Below, piece after piece: positions 1 to 8,805 of a DNA stretch of 64,000 nucleotides. Under the pieces are notes generated by a model. That model saw only the letters and a program-made list of their open reading frames with translations, did not search any database and was not told where the DNA came from. Each line of letters starts with the position of its first letter. Within the stretch, counting starts at the first letter, position 1. A program made the position numbers and the translations under genes. The DNA comes from JAOARY01 sp045345765. GTDB taxonomy: Bacteria > Bacillota > Clostridia > Peptostreptococcales > Peptostreptococcaceae. The stretch lies in assembly GCA_045345765.1 (NCBI GenBank), contig CP148265.1, forward strand, positions 2,728,001 to 2,792,000, given 5' to 3'.

Positions 1-593
1 ATTGTAATCCTAGAGGAAGCGATGGAAAAAAAGATAAATTTGCAGATATCAGAGGAAATTTCTATGAATATGCTTATGAAGATTTGATGTTGTTTACAGA
101 TATTGTTTTAGAAAAATATAAAAATATAAAAAAATTAGGTGTTATGGGTGGTTCTTATGGTGGTTATATGACAAATGTTATTATAACAAAAAATAATAAA
201 TTTGATGCTGCTATATCTCAAAGAGGAATAAGCAATATGATTTCAATGTTTAATTCAAGTGATATAGGATTTCAATATGTATATGATTATATGGGTGGAG
301 TTAGCTTTTGGGATGATAAAGAAAAATACTTGGATGCATCTCCAATAAATTTTGCAAATGAAGTAAAAACACCTACATTATTTATACATGGAAAAGAAGA
401 TAGAAGATGTCCATTTTCACAATCTGTTGAAATGTATAGTGCACTTAAATATTTCAAAGTTGATACAAAAATGTGTTTATTTGAAAATGAAAGACATTCA
501 CTTGTTAAGCTTGGTAAACCATCAAATAAAATAGTAAGATTTAATGAAATTTTAGGATGGTTTGATAAATATTTAAAAATAGATAATAAATAA
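1..593 (+). CDS. S9 family (prolyl oligopeptidase-type) peptidase, C-terminal part
   Basis: Partial gene entering from the left edge; the frame is open from base 3, so the N-terminal propeller and true start lie outside the window. What is visible is the alpha/beta-hydrolase domain of an acyl-aminoacyl/prolyl oligopeptidase-type serine peptidase. It opens with an NPRGSDGKKDKF stretch, followed by the nucleophile motif GGSYGGYM (Ser codon near 153). A probable catalytic Asp sits in HGKEDRRCP (near 399) and the His in ENERHSL (near 495), so the triad looks intact. No signal is visible in this part. It lies 12 nt upstream of an M20 peptidase and probably shares its transcript, suggesting joint breakdown of peptides. 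Family assignment is firm; exact specificity cannot be read. Confidence 0.93.
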   Translation, partial: CNPRGSDGKKDKFADIRGNFYEYAYEDLMLFTDIVLEKYKNIKKLGVMGGSYGGYMTNVIITKNNKFDAAISQRGISNMISMFNSSDIGFQYVYDYMGGVSFWDDKEKYLDASPINFANEVKTPTLFIHGKEDRRCPFSQSVEMYSALKYFKVDTKMCLFENERHSLVKLGKPSNKIVRFNEILGWFDKYLKIDNK

Positions 594-605
594 AAGGAGA
601 TAAAA

Positions 606-1673
606 ATGGATACTATAAAATTATTAGAAGAACTTGTAAAAATAGATTCGTCAACAAAGGAAAGTGCTAATCAAGCGATTGAATATAGTGCTAAATATTT
701 ATTAGATAGAGGTATTGAAGGTAAGATAATTGAAAATAATGGACATAAATCATATGTAAGTGTTATTGGTAATGGTGATAAAACAATAATTTTAAATGGT
801 CATTTAGATGTTATAAAAGCAGACGAAAAAATGTTTAATCCAATAATAAAAGAAGGTAGAATGTATGGAAGAGGTACGGCTGATATGAAGGCTGGATGTG
901 CTTCTATGATTAATGCATTTATTAAACTTAGTAAAATGGATTTGGATTGTAAGATAATGCTACAATTAGTTTCTGATGAAGAAGATGGTGGGCTTAATTG
1001 TTCGAAATATTTAGCAGAACAGGGTTATTTAGGTGATTTTGTAATATGTGGAGAACCTACAAATTTAGGTCTTGGAATACAAGCAAAAGGCTTTATGAGA
1101 CTTGATGTTGAAGTTGTTGGAAAATCAGCTCATGGAAGTAGACCATGGGAAGGAATTAATGCAATAGAAAAATCTATCGAAGTATATGAAAAGATAAAGA
1201 ACTTAGATTTTGCAAAAGAAAGCACATCTTTATATGAGGGATCTTCTATTAATTTAGCTTTGATAGATGGTGGAGATGTATATAATAAAGTACCAGATAA
1301 ATGCAAAATTGGTCTTGATATAAGATATGTACCACATTTAAATCCAAATGAAATTATAGAAGATATAAAAAATAATATAGATGGAAATGTTATAACAAAA
1401 CTTATAGGCCAAAGTGTAAATACTAGCGAAGAAGATAAATTTGTACTTAAATTAAAGGAAAGTACAAAGAAAATAACAAATAATAATGATATTAGAGTGT
1501 TTGGACAACATGGTTCAGCAGACACTAGATTTTTTGCAAAGGAAAATATACCTGCAATTGAATTTGGTCCAAGTGGTGCTAATTGGCATGGAGATTTAGA
1601 GTATGTAGAAATTAGTTCGGTATATGAATATGAAAAGATTTTGGTTGATTTTATATTGAATTTAAATATTTAA
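606..1673 (+). CDS. M20 family metallopeptidase (ArgE/DapE-like)
   Basis: A 355-residue protein of the M20 di-zinc peptidase/deacylase family. Visible metal ligands are H66 and D93 (in NGHLDVI and GTADMK), E126 following catalytic E125 (SDEEDGG), E150 (CGEPTNLG) and H328 (NWHGDLEY), so all five ligands and the general base are present. The lid/dimerisation domain falls at about residues 165-270. Members hydrolyse N-acyl amino acids or di/tripeptides in the cytosol; the sequence alone does not separate ArgE, DapE and peptidase roles. ATG at 606 is preceded by AAAGGAGAT. It follows the S9 peptidase after 12 nt, which supports a peptide-degradation role rather than arginine or lysine synthesis, for which no genes are nearby. 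Confidence 0.92.
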   Translation: MDTIKLLEELVKIDSSTKESANQAIEYSAKYLLDRGIEGKIIENNGHKSYVSVIGNGDKTIILNGHLDVIKADEKMFNPIIKEGRMYGRGTADMKAGCASMINAFIKLSKMDLDCKIMLQLVSDEEDGGLNCSKYLAEQGYLGDFVICGEPTNLGLGIQAKGFMRLDVEVVGKSAHGSRPWEGINAIEKSIEVYEKIKNLDFAKESTSLYEGSSINLALIDGGDVYNKVPDKCKIGLDIRYVPHLNPNEIIEDIKNNIDGNVITKLIGQSVNTSEEDKFVLKLKESTKKITNNNDIRVFGQHGSADTRFFAKENIPAIEFGPSGANWHGDLEYVEISSVYEYEKILVDFILNLNI

Positions 1674-1704
1674 GAAACTTGATTGATATTATAAATAATT
1701 AAAA

Positions 1705-1806
1705 GAGGCTGTTGTTCTAAGAAAAAAGACTACAACATATTATGTTTATTTTAAATTCATAACATAGTATGCTGTAGCTAAATTTCTTAATTCAATAGCC
1801 TTTTTT
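1705..1806. repeat. Nested-palindrome intergenic element, copy 1
   Basis: A palindrome of about 100 bp with two nested stems. The outer arms are 1706-1724 and 1783-1801 (AGGCTGTTG...AAGAAA against TTTCTTAA...AATAGCCT). The inner arms are 1731-1744 and 1758-1776, built on TACAACAT and ATGCTGTA. The loop contains ATTTTAAATTCATAA. The right arm runs into T7, so as RNA it would also end transcription of the M20 gene. It shares arms and loop with the elements at 8573 and 16402. No coding sequence or target-site duplication is evident. Confidence 0.75.
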
Positions 1807-1897
1807 TATTTTTTACTATAAAAAATTTGTAAATAAAAAAATGTTATTTATAAATTTTGATGTAATTTGTTTTAAAATTTATTATTCTATAGAAATT

Positions 1898-2272
1898 TTA
1901 TTTTATCATATATTTTACAGATAATAAAAATGATAATAATATTCCTATAATACTAGATACAAAAATATATTTTGTATCATTCCATTTAATATTTTTATGA
2001 TAAGTTTTGTATCTATCCAAAGTAACTTCTTCTTCCTCATTAGCATCTTTTAAAGATTTTTTTCTAAAAACTTTCATGAATTTTTTATGAGAGTAAATGG
2101 CAAAATTAAAAAGACCACCTTCTCTTATGAATTGAAAGCCAAAGATAACAAAAAGAATTATTGAAATCATAAAGATGCAATTTATGAAATTTAATAAATT
2201 TTTTTGAACAAAAATTAATAAAAATGAAGAGGCTAAAAGTATAGCAAGTAGATAAGTAGATATTTTTTTCAT
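1898..2272 (-). CDS. Small membrane protein, DUF3899-like
   Basis: A 124-residue membrane protein, convergent with the M20 peptidase. Two hydrophobic segments lie at about residues 5-22 and 26-46. A cytosol-like basic stretch follows (KFMKVFRKK) with an acidic EEEE run near residue 80, and a last membrane segment lies at about 104-121. The motif REGGLFNFAIYSHKKF resembles the conserved GGxFD...YSxRK region of DUF3899 proteins of Firmicutes, so that family is suggested with moderate confidence. The function is unknown. ATG has a strong site, AAAAGGAGGAC, reading on the minus strand. It is monocistronic, and the divergent region to its right is long and AT-rich. Confidence 0.75.
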   Translation of the reverse strand: MKKISTYLLAILLASSFLLIFVQKNLLNFINCIFMISIILFVIFGFQFIREGGLFNFAIYSHKKFMKVFRKKSLKDANEEEEVTLDRYKTYHKNIKWNDTKYIFVSSIIGILLSFLLSVKYMIK

Positions 2273-2675
2273 TAAATGTCCTCCTTTTGAACGTGAATGT
2301 ATTTAAATAAGTGATTTTAAACTCGGAAACTATGTAAAAAAATCACATATTAATAAAATTTAATAAAGTCTTGAAAGCTAAAAAATGACTAAGTTATATA
2401 GTATTTTTTTTATGTTGTTAATAATCATTATATAAAAAATGTTTGAATATGTAAAATCAAAATGTTAAAATTAGATTAAGAAATTATTAGAAAATTCATA
2501 AATATGATTAATTATTTTTTTCACATATAAAAATTATAAAATTATAAAATTTTTATACACAATAAAATGGATGAATAAAAAAATAAAATTGCATACTTAA
2601 GATATCAAGAAATTCAAAATAATTTATGAATATTTATGAATAAAAAAATACAAATAGTAAGAAGGGGGAAATTTA
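2273..2675. other. Long AT-rich intergenic region before the opp operon
   Basis: About 400 bp between a minus-strand membrane gene and oppA. No coding sequence or RNA gene is seen. It is almost pure A/T with runs of T and A, a weak A/T hairpin around 2529-2556 and a short direct repeat TTTATGAATA near 2623-2640. It must hold the opp promoter and the divergent promoter of the small membrane gene, but no -35/-10 pair stands out clearly enough to call. Confidence 0.6.
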
Positions 2676-4376
2676 ATGTTTAAAAAGAAGTTGGCACTTA
2701 TAATGACTGTTTTAATGGTAGTGCTTAGTTTTACTGCATGTGGTGGAAATTCTGCAGTATCAAGTTCAAGCGATGAGGGGAGTTCTACAGAAGGTGGAAA
2801 GACAATAGATGGTCTTACACTAGTTAGAAATGTAAATGCAAGAAAAGCTATATCTATGGCTTATGATAAATCGTTTATATGTGATGAAATACTTGCAAAT
2901 GGTTCTTTTGTAGCTGATTATTTTGTTCCTAAAAACTTTAATTTTGACTCAAAAGGTGAAGATTTTAGAACAAAGTATGATGGGTTTAATCATTTTAATG
3001 TAGAAGAGGCTAGAAAATATTGGGCTAAAGCAAAAGAAGAGCTTGATTTTGATAGTGCAAAATTAGAATTTTTGGTATTTGATTCAGAATCTTCAAAAAA
3101 AATATCGGAATATATACAAGCACAATTAACAGATGCTTTACCTGGACTTTCTGTTCAGATAATTCAACAACCATTTAAGAATAAAATTGATTTGGCTAAC
3201 AATGGTAAATTCCAAATGGAGTTTGCTATATGGGGACCGGATTACGTAGATCCAACAACATTCCTTGGTATGTGGCATAGTGAAGATGGAAATAATGATA
3301 TAGGCTATAATAATGATAAATATGATGAAATAATAAAAAGTGCATTAGTAGGAGAATTAGCTCTTAATCCAGATGCAAGATTTGAAAAATTACAAGAAGC
3401 TGAAAAAATGCTAATAGAAGAAGATGCAGCTTTATCACCTTTATATCAAAAAGTTGTATCTATAGTTCAAAAACCATATATAAAAGATGTATATGCTAAT
3501 CCTGTTGGTGGAGATTACACATTTAAATATATGGATAGTCAAGAAGTAGATGGTGAAAAATTATTTAGATATTATGATGCATCAGATATACCATCATTAG
3601 ATACAAGTAAAGCTACAGATCAAGTATCATTTATAAGACTTGTTAATATGATGGAAGGTCTTTATTATCCAATGGGAGAAAAATTAGTTCCTGGAGTTGC
3701 TATAAATCATACAATAAGTACTGATGGAAAAACTTATACTTTTAACTTAAGAAAAGATGCGAAGTGGTCAAATGGAGATTCTGTAACTGCACATGATTTT
3801 GTTTACTCTTGGAGAAGACTTGCAAATCCTAATACTGGAGCACAGTATGCACAAATGGTTGAAGTTGCAGGAATCAAAAATGCAAAGGCTGTTATGCTTG
3901 GAGAAAAACCAGTTGAAGAATTAGGTGTTAAAGCTATAGATGACTATACATTAGAAGTTAATTTAGATGTTCCAGTACCTTATTTTAAAGAGTTAGTTTC
4001 TTATTTCCAAGTATTTTGTCCAATAAACGAAAAATTCGTTAAAGAAGTTGGAGAAGAAAAATTTGGGACAGGTCCAGAATATATAGTTTGTAATGGGCCG
4101 TTTAAGATGACTGATTGGAAAATTGGTTATGGAGATACATTAGTTAAGAATGATAGCTATTGGGACAAAGATACTGTTAAGGTTGATAAAATAACATTTA
4201 GAGTTATAAAAGATAATAATTCTCTTGTTAATATGTATGAATCAGGTGAAATTGATAGAGTTGGTTTATCGTCACAAAATGTAGAAAGATACTTAGATGA
4301 TCCTAATTATCAAAAGATAAGTAGATTTGGTATTGCTTATTTAAGATTTAATGTAGGAAATGATAAAAGTAGATAA
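2676..4376 (+). CDS. oppA: Oligopeptide-binding lipoprotein OppA, circularly permuted
   Basis: A 566-residue extracellular solute-binding protein (SBP family 5) feeding the permease encoded downstream. Residues 1-21 are a signal peptide and Cys22 in SFTAC the likely lipidated residue, followed by a Ser/Gly linker. The mature order is reversed relative to known OppA. Residues 47-290 carry what is normally the C-terminal half: NVNARKAISMAYDK, FNVEEARKYW, WGPDYVDPTTFL, EEDAALSPLYQK, GGDYTFKYM. Residues 294-566 carry the normal N-terminal half: LFRYYDASDIPSLD, MMEGLYYP, TFNLRKDAKWSNGD, DFVYSWRR, LGVKAIDDYTLEV, CNGPFK, GEIDRVG, YLRFNVGN. Nothing is missing; total length is normal. The join is a short QEVDGEK linker at 289-295. 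ATG follows an AAGGGGGA site. Family is certain; whether the permuted protein folds and binds peptides is inference. Confidence 0.93.
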   Translation: MFKKKLALIMTVLMVVLSFTACGGNSAVSSSSDEGSSTEGGKTIDGLTLVRNVNARKAISMAYDKSFICDEILANGSFVADYFVPKNFNFDSKGEDFRTKYDGFNHFNVEEARKYWAKAKEELDFDSAKLEFLVFDSESSKKISEYIQAQLTDALPGLSVQIIQQPFKNKIDLANNGKFQMEFAIWGPDYVDPTTFLGMWHSEDGNNDIGYNNDKYDEIIKSALVGELALNPDARFEKLQEAEKMLIEEDAALSPLYQKVVSIVQKPYIKDVYANPVGGDYTFKYMDSQEVDGEKLFRYYDASDIPSLDTSKATDQVSFIRLVNMMEGLYYPMGEKLVPGVAINHTISTDGKTYTFNLRKDAKWSNGDSVTAHDFVYSWRRLANPNTGAQYAQMVEVAGIKNAKAVMLGEKPVEELGVKAIDDYTLEVNLDVPVPYFKELVSYFQVFCPINEKFVKEVGEEKFGTGPEYIVCNGPFKMTDWKIGYGDTLVKNDSYWDKDTVKVDKITFRVIKDNNSLVNMYESGEIDRVGLSSQNVERYLDDPNYQKISRFGIAYLRFNVGNDKSR

Positions 4377-4386
4377 TAAGCATCTT

Positions 4387-4418
4387 AAGGCTCTACAAGA
4401 TGTAGAGCCTTTAATTTT
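4387..4418 (+). terminator. Hairpin between oppA and oppB (attenuating terminator)
   Basis: Perfect 11-bp stem, AAGGCTCTACA (4387-4397) pairing with TGTAGAGCCTT (4401-4411), three-base loop, then TTAATTTT. It sits between the binding-protein gene and the first permease gene with no new promoter visible. This fits partial termination or 3'-end protection that keeps binding protein above permease level. Confidence 0.75.
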
Positions 4419-4436
4419 AAAAAGGAGTGATTATAT

Positions 4437-5363
4437 TTGTTCAGATATATAACAGAGCGTTTAGGTCTTAGTTTACTAACACTATTTTTAGTGGTTTCTA
4501 TAACTTTTTTAATGCTTCAATTTTTACCAGGTTCACCTTTTAATGATGAAAAACTATCAGAGGAACAAAAGATTATATTAAATGAAAAATATGGACTGTC
4601 AGATCCTCTACCAGTTAAGTATGTAAGATATATGGGAAATGTTATGAAGGGCGATTTTGGACTTTCATTTAAATATGATAAACAAAAGGTTAGTGATTTA
4701 ATAATTCAAAGACTTCCTATAACTGTTAAAGTTGGGACGCAAGCTTTATTTATGGGGGTTTTGATAGGAATTATATTAGGAGCAATTGCAGCGATAAAAA
4801 GAGGAACATCAATTGACCATATAACCATAATAGTAGCAATTTTAGGAGTTTCAGTTCCATCCTTTGTATTTGGTTCTTTGATGCAACTTTATTTAGGGGT
4901 TATTATACCAATATTTCCTGTGGTTTACAATATGACGTTTATGTCAACGATAATGCCATCAATATCACTGATGCTTTATGTAATATCATCAACAACAAGA
5001 TTTATGAGAACAGAATTAGTTGAAGTTTTAAATAGTGATTACATACTTTTAGCAAGAGCTAAAGGGTTAAAAAGAAGTGTTGTAATTGTTAAGCATGCAA
5101 TAAGAAATGCACTTATACCAGTAGTTACAATAGTTGGACCAATGACTGTTACATTACTTACAGGTTCTACTGTTATAGAAAAAATATTTGGTATACCAGG
5201 AGTTAGTTTCTTACTTATAGAAGGAGTTACACTAAATGATTACTTTGTTATATTAGGAGTTGCAACATTCTATAGTGCACTTTATATAGCAGTAATATTT
5301 GTTGTAGATTTACTATACATGGTAATTGACCCAAGAATAAGACTTCAAGGAGGTGCAAAATAA
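4437..5363 (+). CDS. oppB: Oligopeptide ABC transporter permease OppB
   Basis: A 308-residue inner-membrane permease of the binding-protein-dependent type. The typical N-terminus MFRYITERLGLSLLTLFLV forms the first membrane segment, followed by the periplasm-facing loop that includes GLSDPLPVKYVRYMGNVMKGDFG and then five further segments. The EAA-type coupling loop is seen around residues 195-212 (TELVEVLNSDYILLARAKG), and the end DPRIRLQGG is typical of OppB. The start is TTG at 4437, eight bases after AAAGGAG. The stop is directly followed by the oppC ATG. It forms the translocation pore with OppC. Confidence 0.95.
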   Translation: MFRYITERLGLSLLTLFLVVSITFLMLQFLPGSPFNDEKLSEEQKIILNEKYGLSDPLPVKYVRYMGNVMKGDFGLSFKYDKQKVSDLIIQRLPITVKVGTQALFMGVLIGIILGAIAAIKRGTSIDHITIIVAILGVSVPSFVFGSLMQLYLGVIIPIFPVVYNMTFMSTIMPSISLMLYVISSTTRFMRTELVEVLNSDYILLARAKGLKRSVVIVKHAIRNALIPVVTIVGPMTVTLLTGSTVIEKIFGIPGVSFLLIEGVTLNDYFVILGVATFYSALYIAVIFVVDLLYMVIDPRIRLQGGAK

Positions 5364-6506
5364 ATGTTAAATCAGCAAATACCAGATTTTCCAAAGGAAA
5401 AATTTAAACTTATAGAGATGGATACGAGTCTAAATGAAAGAATAGAAAAAGAAAGTTTAACGTTTTGGCAAGATGCAAGAGTAAGATTATTTAAAAATCC
5501 AGGAGCGGTTACTGGAATGGTTATACTTTTATTTTTAACATTTATGTCGATAGTTGCACCATTTTTTAACCCATATTCATATAAAGATCAATTAAGATCA
5601 CCAGAAACTAATCAAATTCTATCTAAATTGCCACCGAGAGTACCAGGTCTTGAAAATATGGGGATTTTTGATGGGACAATTAAGAAAGAAATTGGGGAAA
5701 GAGGACTTAGCAGATATAAAGAAGATGAATACAAGATTTTGAGTGAAAGAATGGAAACAATAGGTGAGACACAAGTAAAAAAATATATGATAAAAGAATA
5801 TTCATATGTAAAAAGTGGAGCTAAAGATATTTATTTTTGGTTTGGAACAGATGAACTAGGAAGAGATCAATGGACTAGAACTTGGCAAGGTACTAGAGTA
5901 TCTCTTTTAATGGGTGTTATATCAGCCTTAGTATGTATGATAGTTGGAATTGCATATGGTAGTGTTGCTGGTTATTATGGTGGAAGAATAGATAATATAA
6001 TGATGAGATTTTGTGAGGTTATAAGTGGAATACCTTATTTAGTTGTTGTTATAATATTTATCTTACTTTTAGAACCAGGTTTATTATCTATTTTATTAGC
6101 ACTGACTGTTACAAGTTGGATTGGTATGGCTAGAGTTGTTAGATCACAAATACTTAAATTAAAAAATCAAGAATTTGTTTTGGCTGCAAAAACATTAGGA
6201 ACATCTGATTTTAAAATAATATTAAAGCATATGTATCCAAATATAATTGGACAGATAATGATAATGATAACATTTATAGTTCCTTCAGCGATATTCTATG
6301 AAGCGTTCTTAGCATTTATTGGGTTTGGACTTCCTGCACCAGCAGCATCATTAGGGGTATTAATAAGTGATGGTCAAAAGATATTAATTACTTATCCTCA
6401 TATTATGACTATGCCAGCTATTGTGATAAGTATATTAATGCTTAGTCTTAATATCTTTGCAAATGGACTTAGAGATGCATTAGATCCAAGAATGAAGAAT
6501 AATTAA
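5364..6506 (+). CDS. oppC: Oligopeptide ABC transporter permease OppC
   Basis: A 380-residue permease partner of OppB. An N-terminal cytosolic stretch of about 45 residues leads to a first membrane segment (about 47-68). An external region of roughly 100 residues follows, as seen in OppC proteins of anaerobic Firmicutes, ending in the hallmark FGTDELGRDQWTRTWQGTR. After it come five membrane segments with an EAA loop near SQILKLKNQEFVLAAKTLG, and the end is NGLRDALDPRMK. ATG abuts the oppB stop and is served by AAGGAGG inside the oppB end, so the two are probably translationally coupled. Confidence 0.95.
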   Translation: MLNQQIPDFPKEKFKLIEMDTSLNERIEKESLTFWQDARVRLFKNPGAVTGMVILLFLTFMSIVAPFFNPYSYKDQLRSPETNQILSKLPPRVPGLENMGIFDGTIKKEIGERGLSRYKEDEYKILSERMETIGETQVKKYMIKEYSYVKSGAKDIYFWFGTDELGRDQWTRTWQGTRVSLLMGVISALVCMIVGIAYGSVAGYYGGRIDNIMMRFCEVISGIPYLVVVIIFILLLEPGLLSILLALTVTSWIGMARVVRSQILKLKNQEFVLAAKTLGTSDFKIILKHMYPNIIGQIMIMITFIVPSAIFYEAFLAFIGFGLPAPAASLGVLISDGQKILITYPHIMTMPAIVISILMLSLNIFANGLRDALDPRMKNN

Positions 6507-6519
6507 AGGAGTGTTATTT

Positions 6520-7560
6520 ATGCCAAAGGAACCTATTTTAGAAGTTAAGGATTTATGTATAGAATTTAAGATACATGGTGGAAGTGTTAAAGCAGTTAGA
6601 GGAGTTAATTTTGATCTTTATGAGGGAGAAACTTTATCAATTGTTGGAGAAAGTGGATCTGGTAAATCGGTTACAGTTAAGACTTTAATGGGTCTATTAG
6701 CTGGTAATGGTAAGATAACAAAAGGTCAAATTTTATATAAAGGTGTAGATTTAGCTAAATACAGTGACAGTGAATTTGAAAGTATAAGAGGTAAAGAAAT
6801 ATCTATGATATTCCAAGATCCTATGACTTCACTAAATCCTACAATGACAATTGGAAAACAGATAATGGAAGGTGTTGTAAAACATCAAGGAAAGAGTAAA
6901 GAAGAAGCAAGAAAAAAAGCTATTGAACTTATAGAACTTGTTGGAATTAGCGAAGCAGAAGCTAGAATGAAACAATATCCACATCAATTTTCAGGTGGTA
7001 TGAGACAAAGAATAGTAATTGCAATTGCTCTAGCTTGTAATCCTAAAATTCTTATAGCAGATGAACCGACAACTGCTCTTGATGTTACAATACAAGCACA
7101 AATATTAGAACTTATAAATGATATTCAAAAGAAAACTGGAGTTGGAGTAATATTTATAACACATGATTTAGGTGTTGTTGCAAATGTTTCAGATCGTGTT
7201 GCAGTTATGTACGCTGGGAAAATAATAGAAATAGGAAAATGTAGAGAGGTATTTTATAACCCACAACATCCATATACTTGGGGACTTCTTGCATCTATGC
7301 CAACTTTAGATTCTACAGATTTAGAATTATATGCAATTCCTGGTTCTCCGCCAGATATGACAAAGCCACCAAAAGGAGATGCTTTTGCAAGAAGAAGTCA
7401 ATTTGCTCTTGCTATTGATATGGAAGAAGAACCTCCATTTTTTATGGTTTCGCCAACTCATAAGGCTGCAACTTGGTTATTACATCCAAATGCGCCTAAG
7501 GTTGAACCACCTGAACTTGTAAAAAGACTTAGAAAAAAATTAGGAGGTGCATCTGCATAA
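6520..7560 (+). CDS. oppD: Oligopeptide ABC transporter ATPase OppD
   Basis: A 346-residue ATPase subunit. Walker A GESGSGKS, Q-loop FQDPMTSLNP, signature FSGGMRQR, Walker B ILIADEPTTALD and switch His in FITHDLG are all present. The C-terminal oligopeptide/dipeptide extension (from about residue 235) keeps the family's HPYTWGLLASMP and AATWLLHPNAP motifs. ATG 6520 is chosen because AAAGGAG lies eight bases upstream; a longer in-frame GTG at 6511 would overlap that site. It acts at the membrane with OppF to power peptide import. The stop TAA shares its last base with the oppF ATG. Confidence 0.95.
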   Translation: MPKEPILEVKDLCIEFKIHGGSVKAVRGVNFDLYEGETLSIVGESGSGKSVTVKTLMGLLAGNGKITKGQILYKGVDLAKYSDSEFESIRGKEISMIFQDPMTSLNPTMTIGKQIMEGVVKHQGKSKEEARKKAIELIELVGISEAEARMKQYPHQFSGGMRQRIVIAIALACNPKILIADEPTTALDVTIQAQILELINDIQKKTGVGVIFITHDLGVVANVSDRVAVMYAGKIIEIGKCREVFYNPQHPYTWGLLASMPTLDSTDLELYAIPGSPPDMTKPPKGDAFARRSQFALAIDMEEEPPFFMVSPTHKAATWLLHPNAPKVEPPELVKRLRKKLGGASA

Positions 7561-8540
7561 TGAGTACACATGGTATTAAAACTGATAAAAAAGAAGTGTT
7601 ATTAAAAGTAAGAGATTTAAAACAATATTTTAAAATAAATAGAAATACCACTGTTAAAGCTGTTGATGGTGTGAGTTTTGATATTTATAAAGGAGAAACT
7701 TTTGGACTTGTTGGAGAAAGTGGGTCTGGTAAATCTACAACAGGAAGAACTATAATAAGACTTTATGAAGCAACTAGTGGAGAGATTGTATTTAATGGAG
7801 AAAATATTCAAGGAAAAAAATCTACTAAAAATAAAAAGGATATAAATAAAAAGATTCAAATGATATTCCAAGATCCACAAGCATGTTTAAATCCAAGAAT
7901 GACTGTAACGGATATAATTGCAGAAGGGTTGGATGCGCACGCAATAGCAAAAACAACAGAAGAAAGAAATAATATAGTATATGATTTATTAGAAACTGTT
8001 GGATTAAATAAAGAACACGCAAGTAGATATCCACATGAATTTTCTGGCGGGCAAAGACAAAGAATAGGAATAGCTAGAGCATTAGCGATAGAACCAGAAC
8101 TTGTAATAGCAGATGAACCAATTTCTGCACTTGACGTTTCTATTCAAGCTCAAGTAGTTAATCTTATGAATAAATTAAAAAATGATAGAGGTTTAACTTA
8201 TTTATTTATAGCACACGATTTATCTATGGTTAAATATATAAGTGATAGAATTGCAGTTATGTACAAAGGAAAGATTATGGAACTTGCAAGTAGTGAAGAG
8301 TTATTTAATAACCCGCTGCATCCATATACAAAATCATTATTATCTGCAATACCATTACCTGACCCTGATTATGAAAAGACTAGAGTTAGAAAGACTTATA
8401 ATCCTAAAGAAGATCATGACTATAGCAATGAAGAACCTAAATGGGTTGAAATTAAAAAAGATCATTTTATATATGCATCTGATAGTGAAGTTAAAAAATA
8501 CAAAAAAGAATTAGAATCAAAAGAAAAAATGTCTGTTTAA
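7560..8540 (+). CDS. oppF: Oligopeptide ABC transporter ATPase OppF
   Basis: A 326-residue ATPase pairing with OppD. Walker A GESGSGKST, Q-loop FQDPQACLNPR, signature FSGGQRQRIG, Walker B LVIADEPISALD and switch His in FIAHDLS are visible, with the family's HPYTKSLLSAIP segment near residue 265. The C-terminal tail is Lys/Glu rich (SEVKKYKKELESKEK). The start ATG overlaps the oppD stop by one base. It closes the oppA-B-C-D-F operon; the nested-palindrome element at 8573 lies just downstream and probably ends the transcript. Confidence 0.95.
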   Translation: MSTHGIKTDKKEVLLKVRDLKQYFKINRNTTVKAVDGVSFDIYKGETFGLVGESGSGKSTTGRTIIRLYEATSGEIVFNGENIQGKKSTKNKKDINKKIQMIFQDPQACLNPRMTVTDIIAEGLDAHAIAKTTEERNNIVYDLLETVGLNKEHASRYPHEFSGGQRQRIGIARALAIEPELVIADEPISALDVSIQAQVVNLMNKLKNDRGLTYLFIAHDLSMVKYISDRIAVMYKGKIMELASSEELFNNPLHPYTKSLLSAIPLPDPDYEKTRVRKTYNPKEDHDYSNEEPKWVEIKKDHFIYASDSEVKKYKKELESKEKMSV

Positions 8541-8572
8541 TTAATAAATTATTTATAAAAAAATACCTGTAG

Positions 8573-8674
8573 AAAATAGGGTTATTGTATTAAGAAATTT
8601 ATAAAAATATTGTATTTTAGGTTTGCAATACAATATTTTATATAATTTTTCTTAGGACAATAGCTCTATTTTTT
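8573..8674. repeat. Nested-palindrome intergenic element, copy 2
   Basis: Second member of the element family, downstream of oppF. Outer arms are 8573-8597 (AAAATAGGGTTATTG...) and about 8648-8671 (...CAATAGCTCTATTTT). Inner arms AAAATATTGTATT (8604-8616) and AATACAATATTTT (8627-8639) are perfect. The outer arm shares TATTG/CAATA and AAGAAA/TTTCTTA with copies 1 and 3; the loop has diverged. The T-rich 3' end makes it a plausible terminator. Confidence 0.7.
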
Positions 8675-8769
8675 ATTAAAAAATTAATTATTAAAAAAAG
8701 AAAATAATTATAAAATAAAGATACATAGAGTAAGTAAAATAAAAAAGGGTATTTTTAAAATTAGTGGAG

Positions 8770-8805
8770 TGAAATTATTTCTATTTTTAAATTGAAATGA
8801 TTTCA
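8770..8805. promoter_or_regulatory. Twin operator-like palindromes upstream of the oxidoreductase genes
   Basis: Two similar 13-base sites: TGAAATTATTTCT at 8770-8782 and the perfect palindrome TGAAATGATTTCA at 8793-8805, with starts 23 bp apart (about two helical turns). The second lies in the -35/spacer of the promoter. The arrangement suggests a dimeric regulator binding cooperatively; its identity is unknown. Confidence 0.5.

Noticed and set aside
1130..1525. Minus-strand open frame (131 codons) inside the M20 gene
   Set aside because: Shadow of a well-supported gene; no ribosome site and no recognisable protein features.
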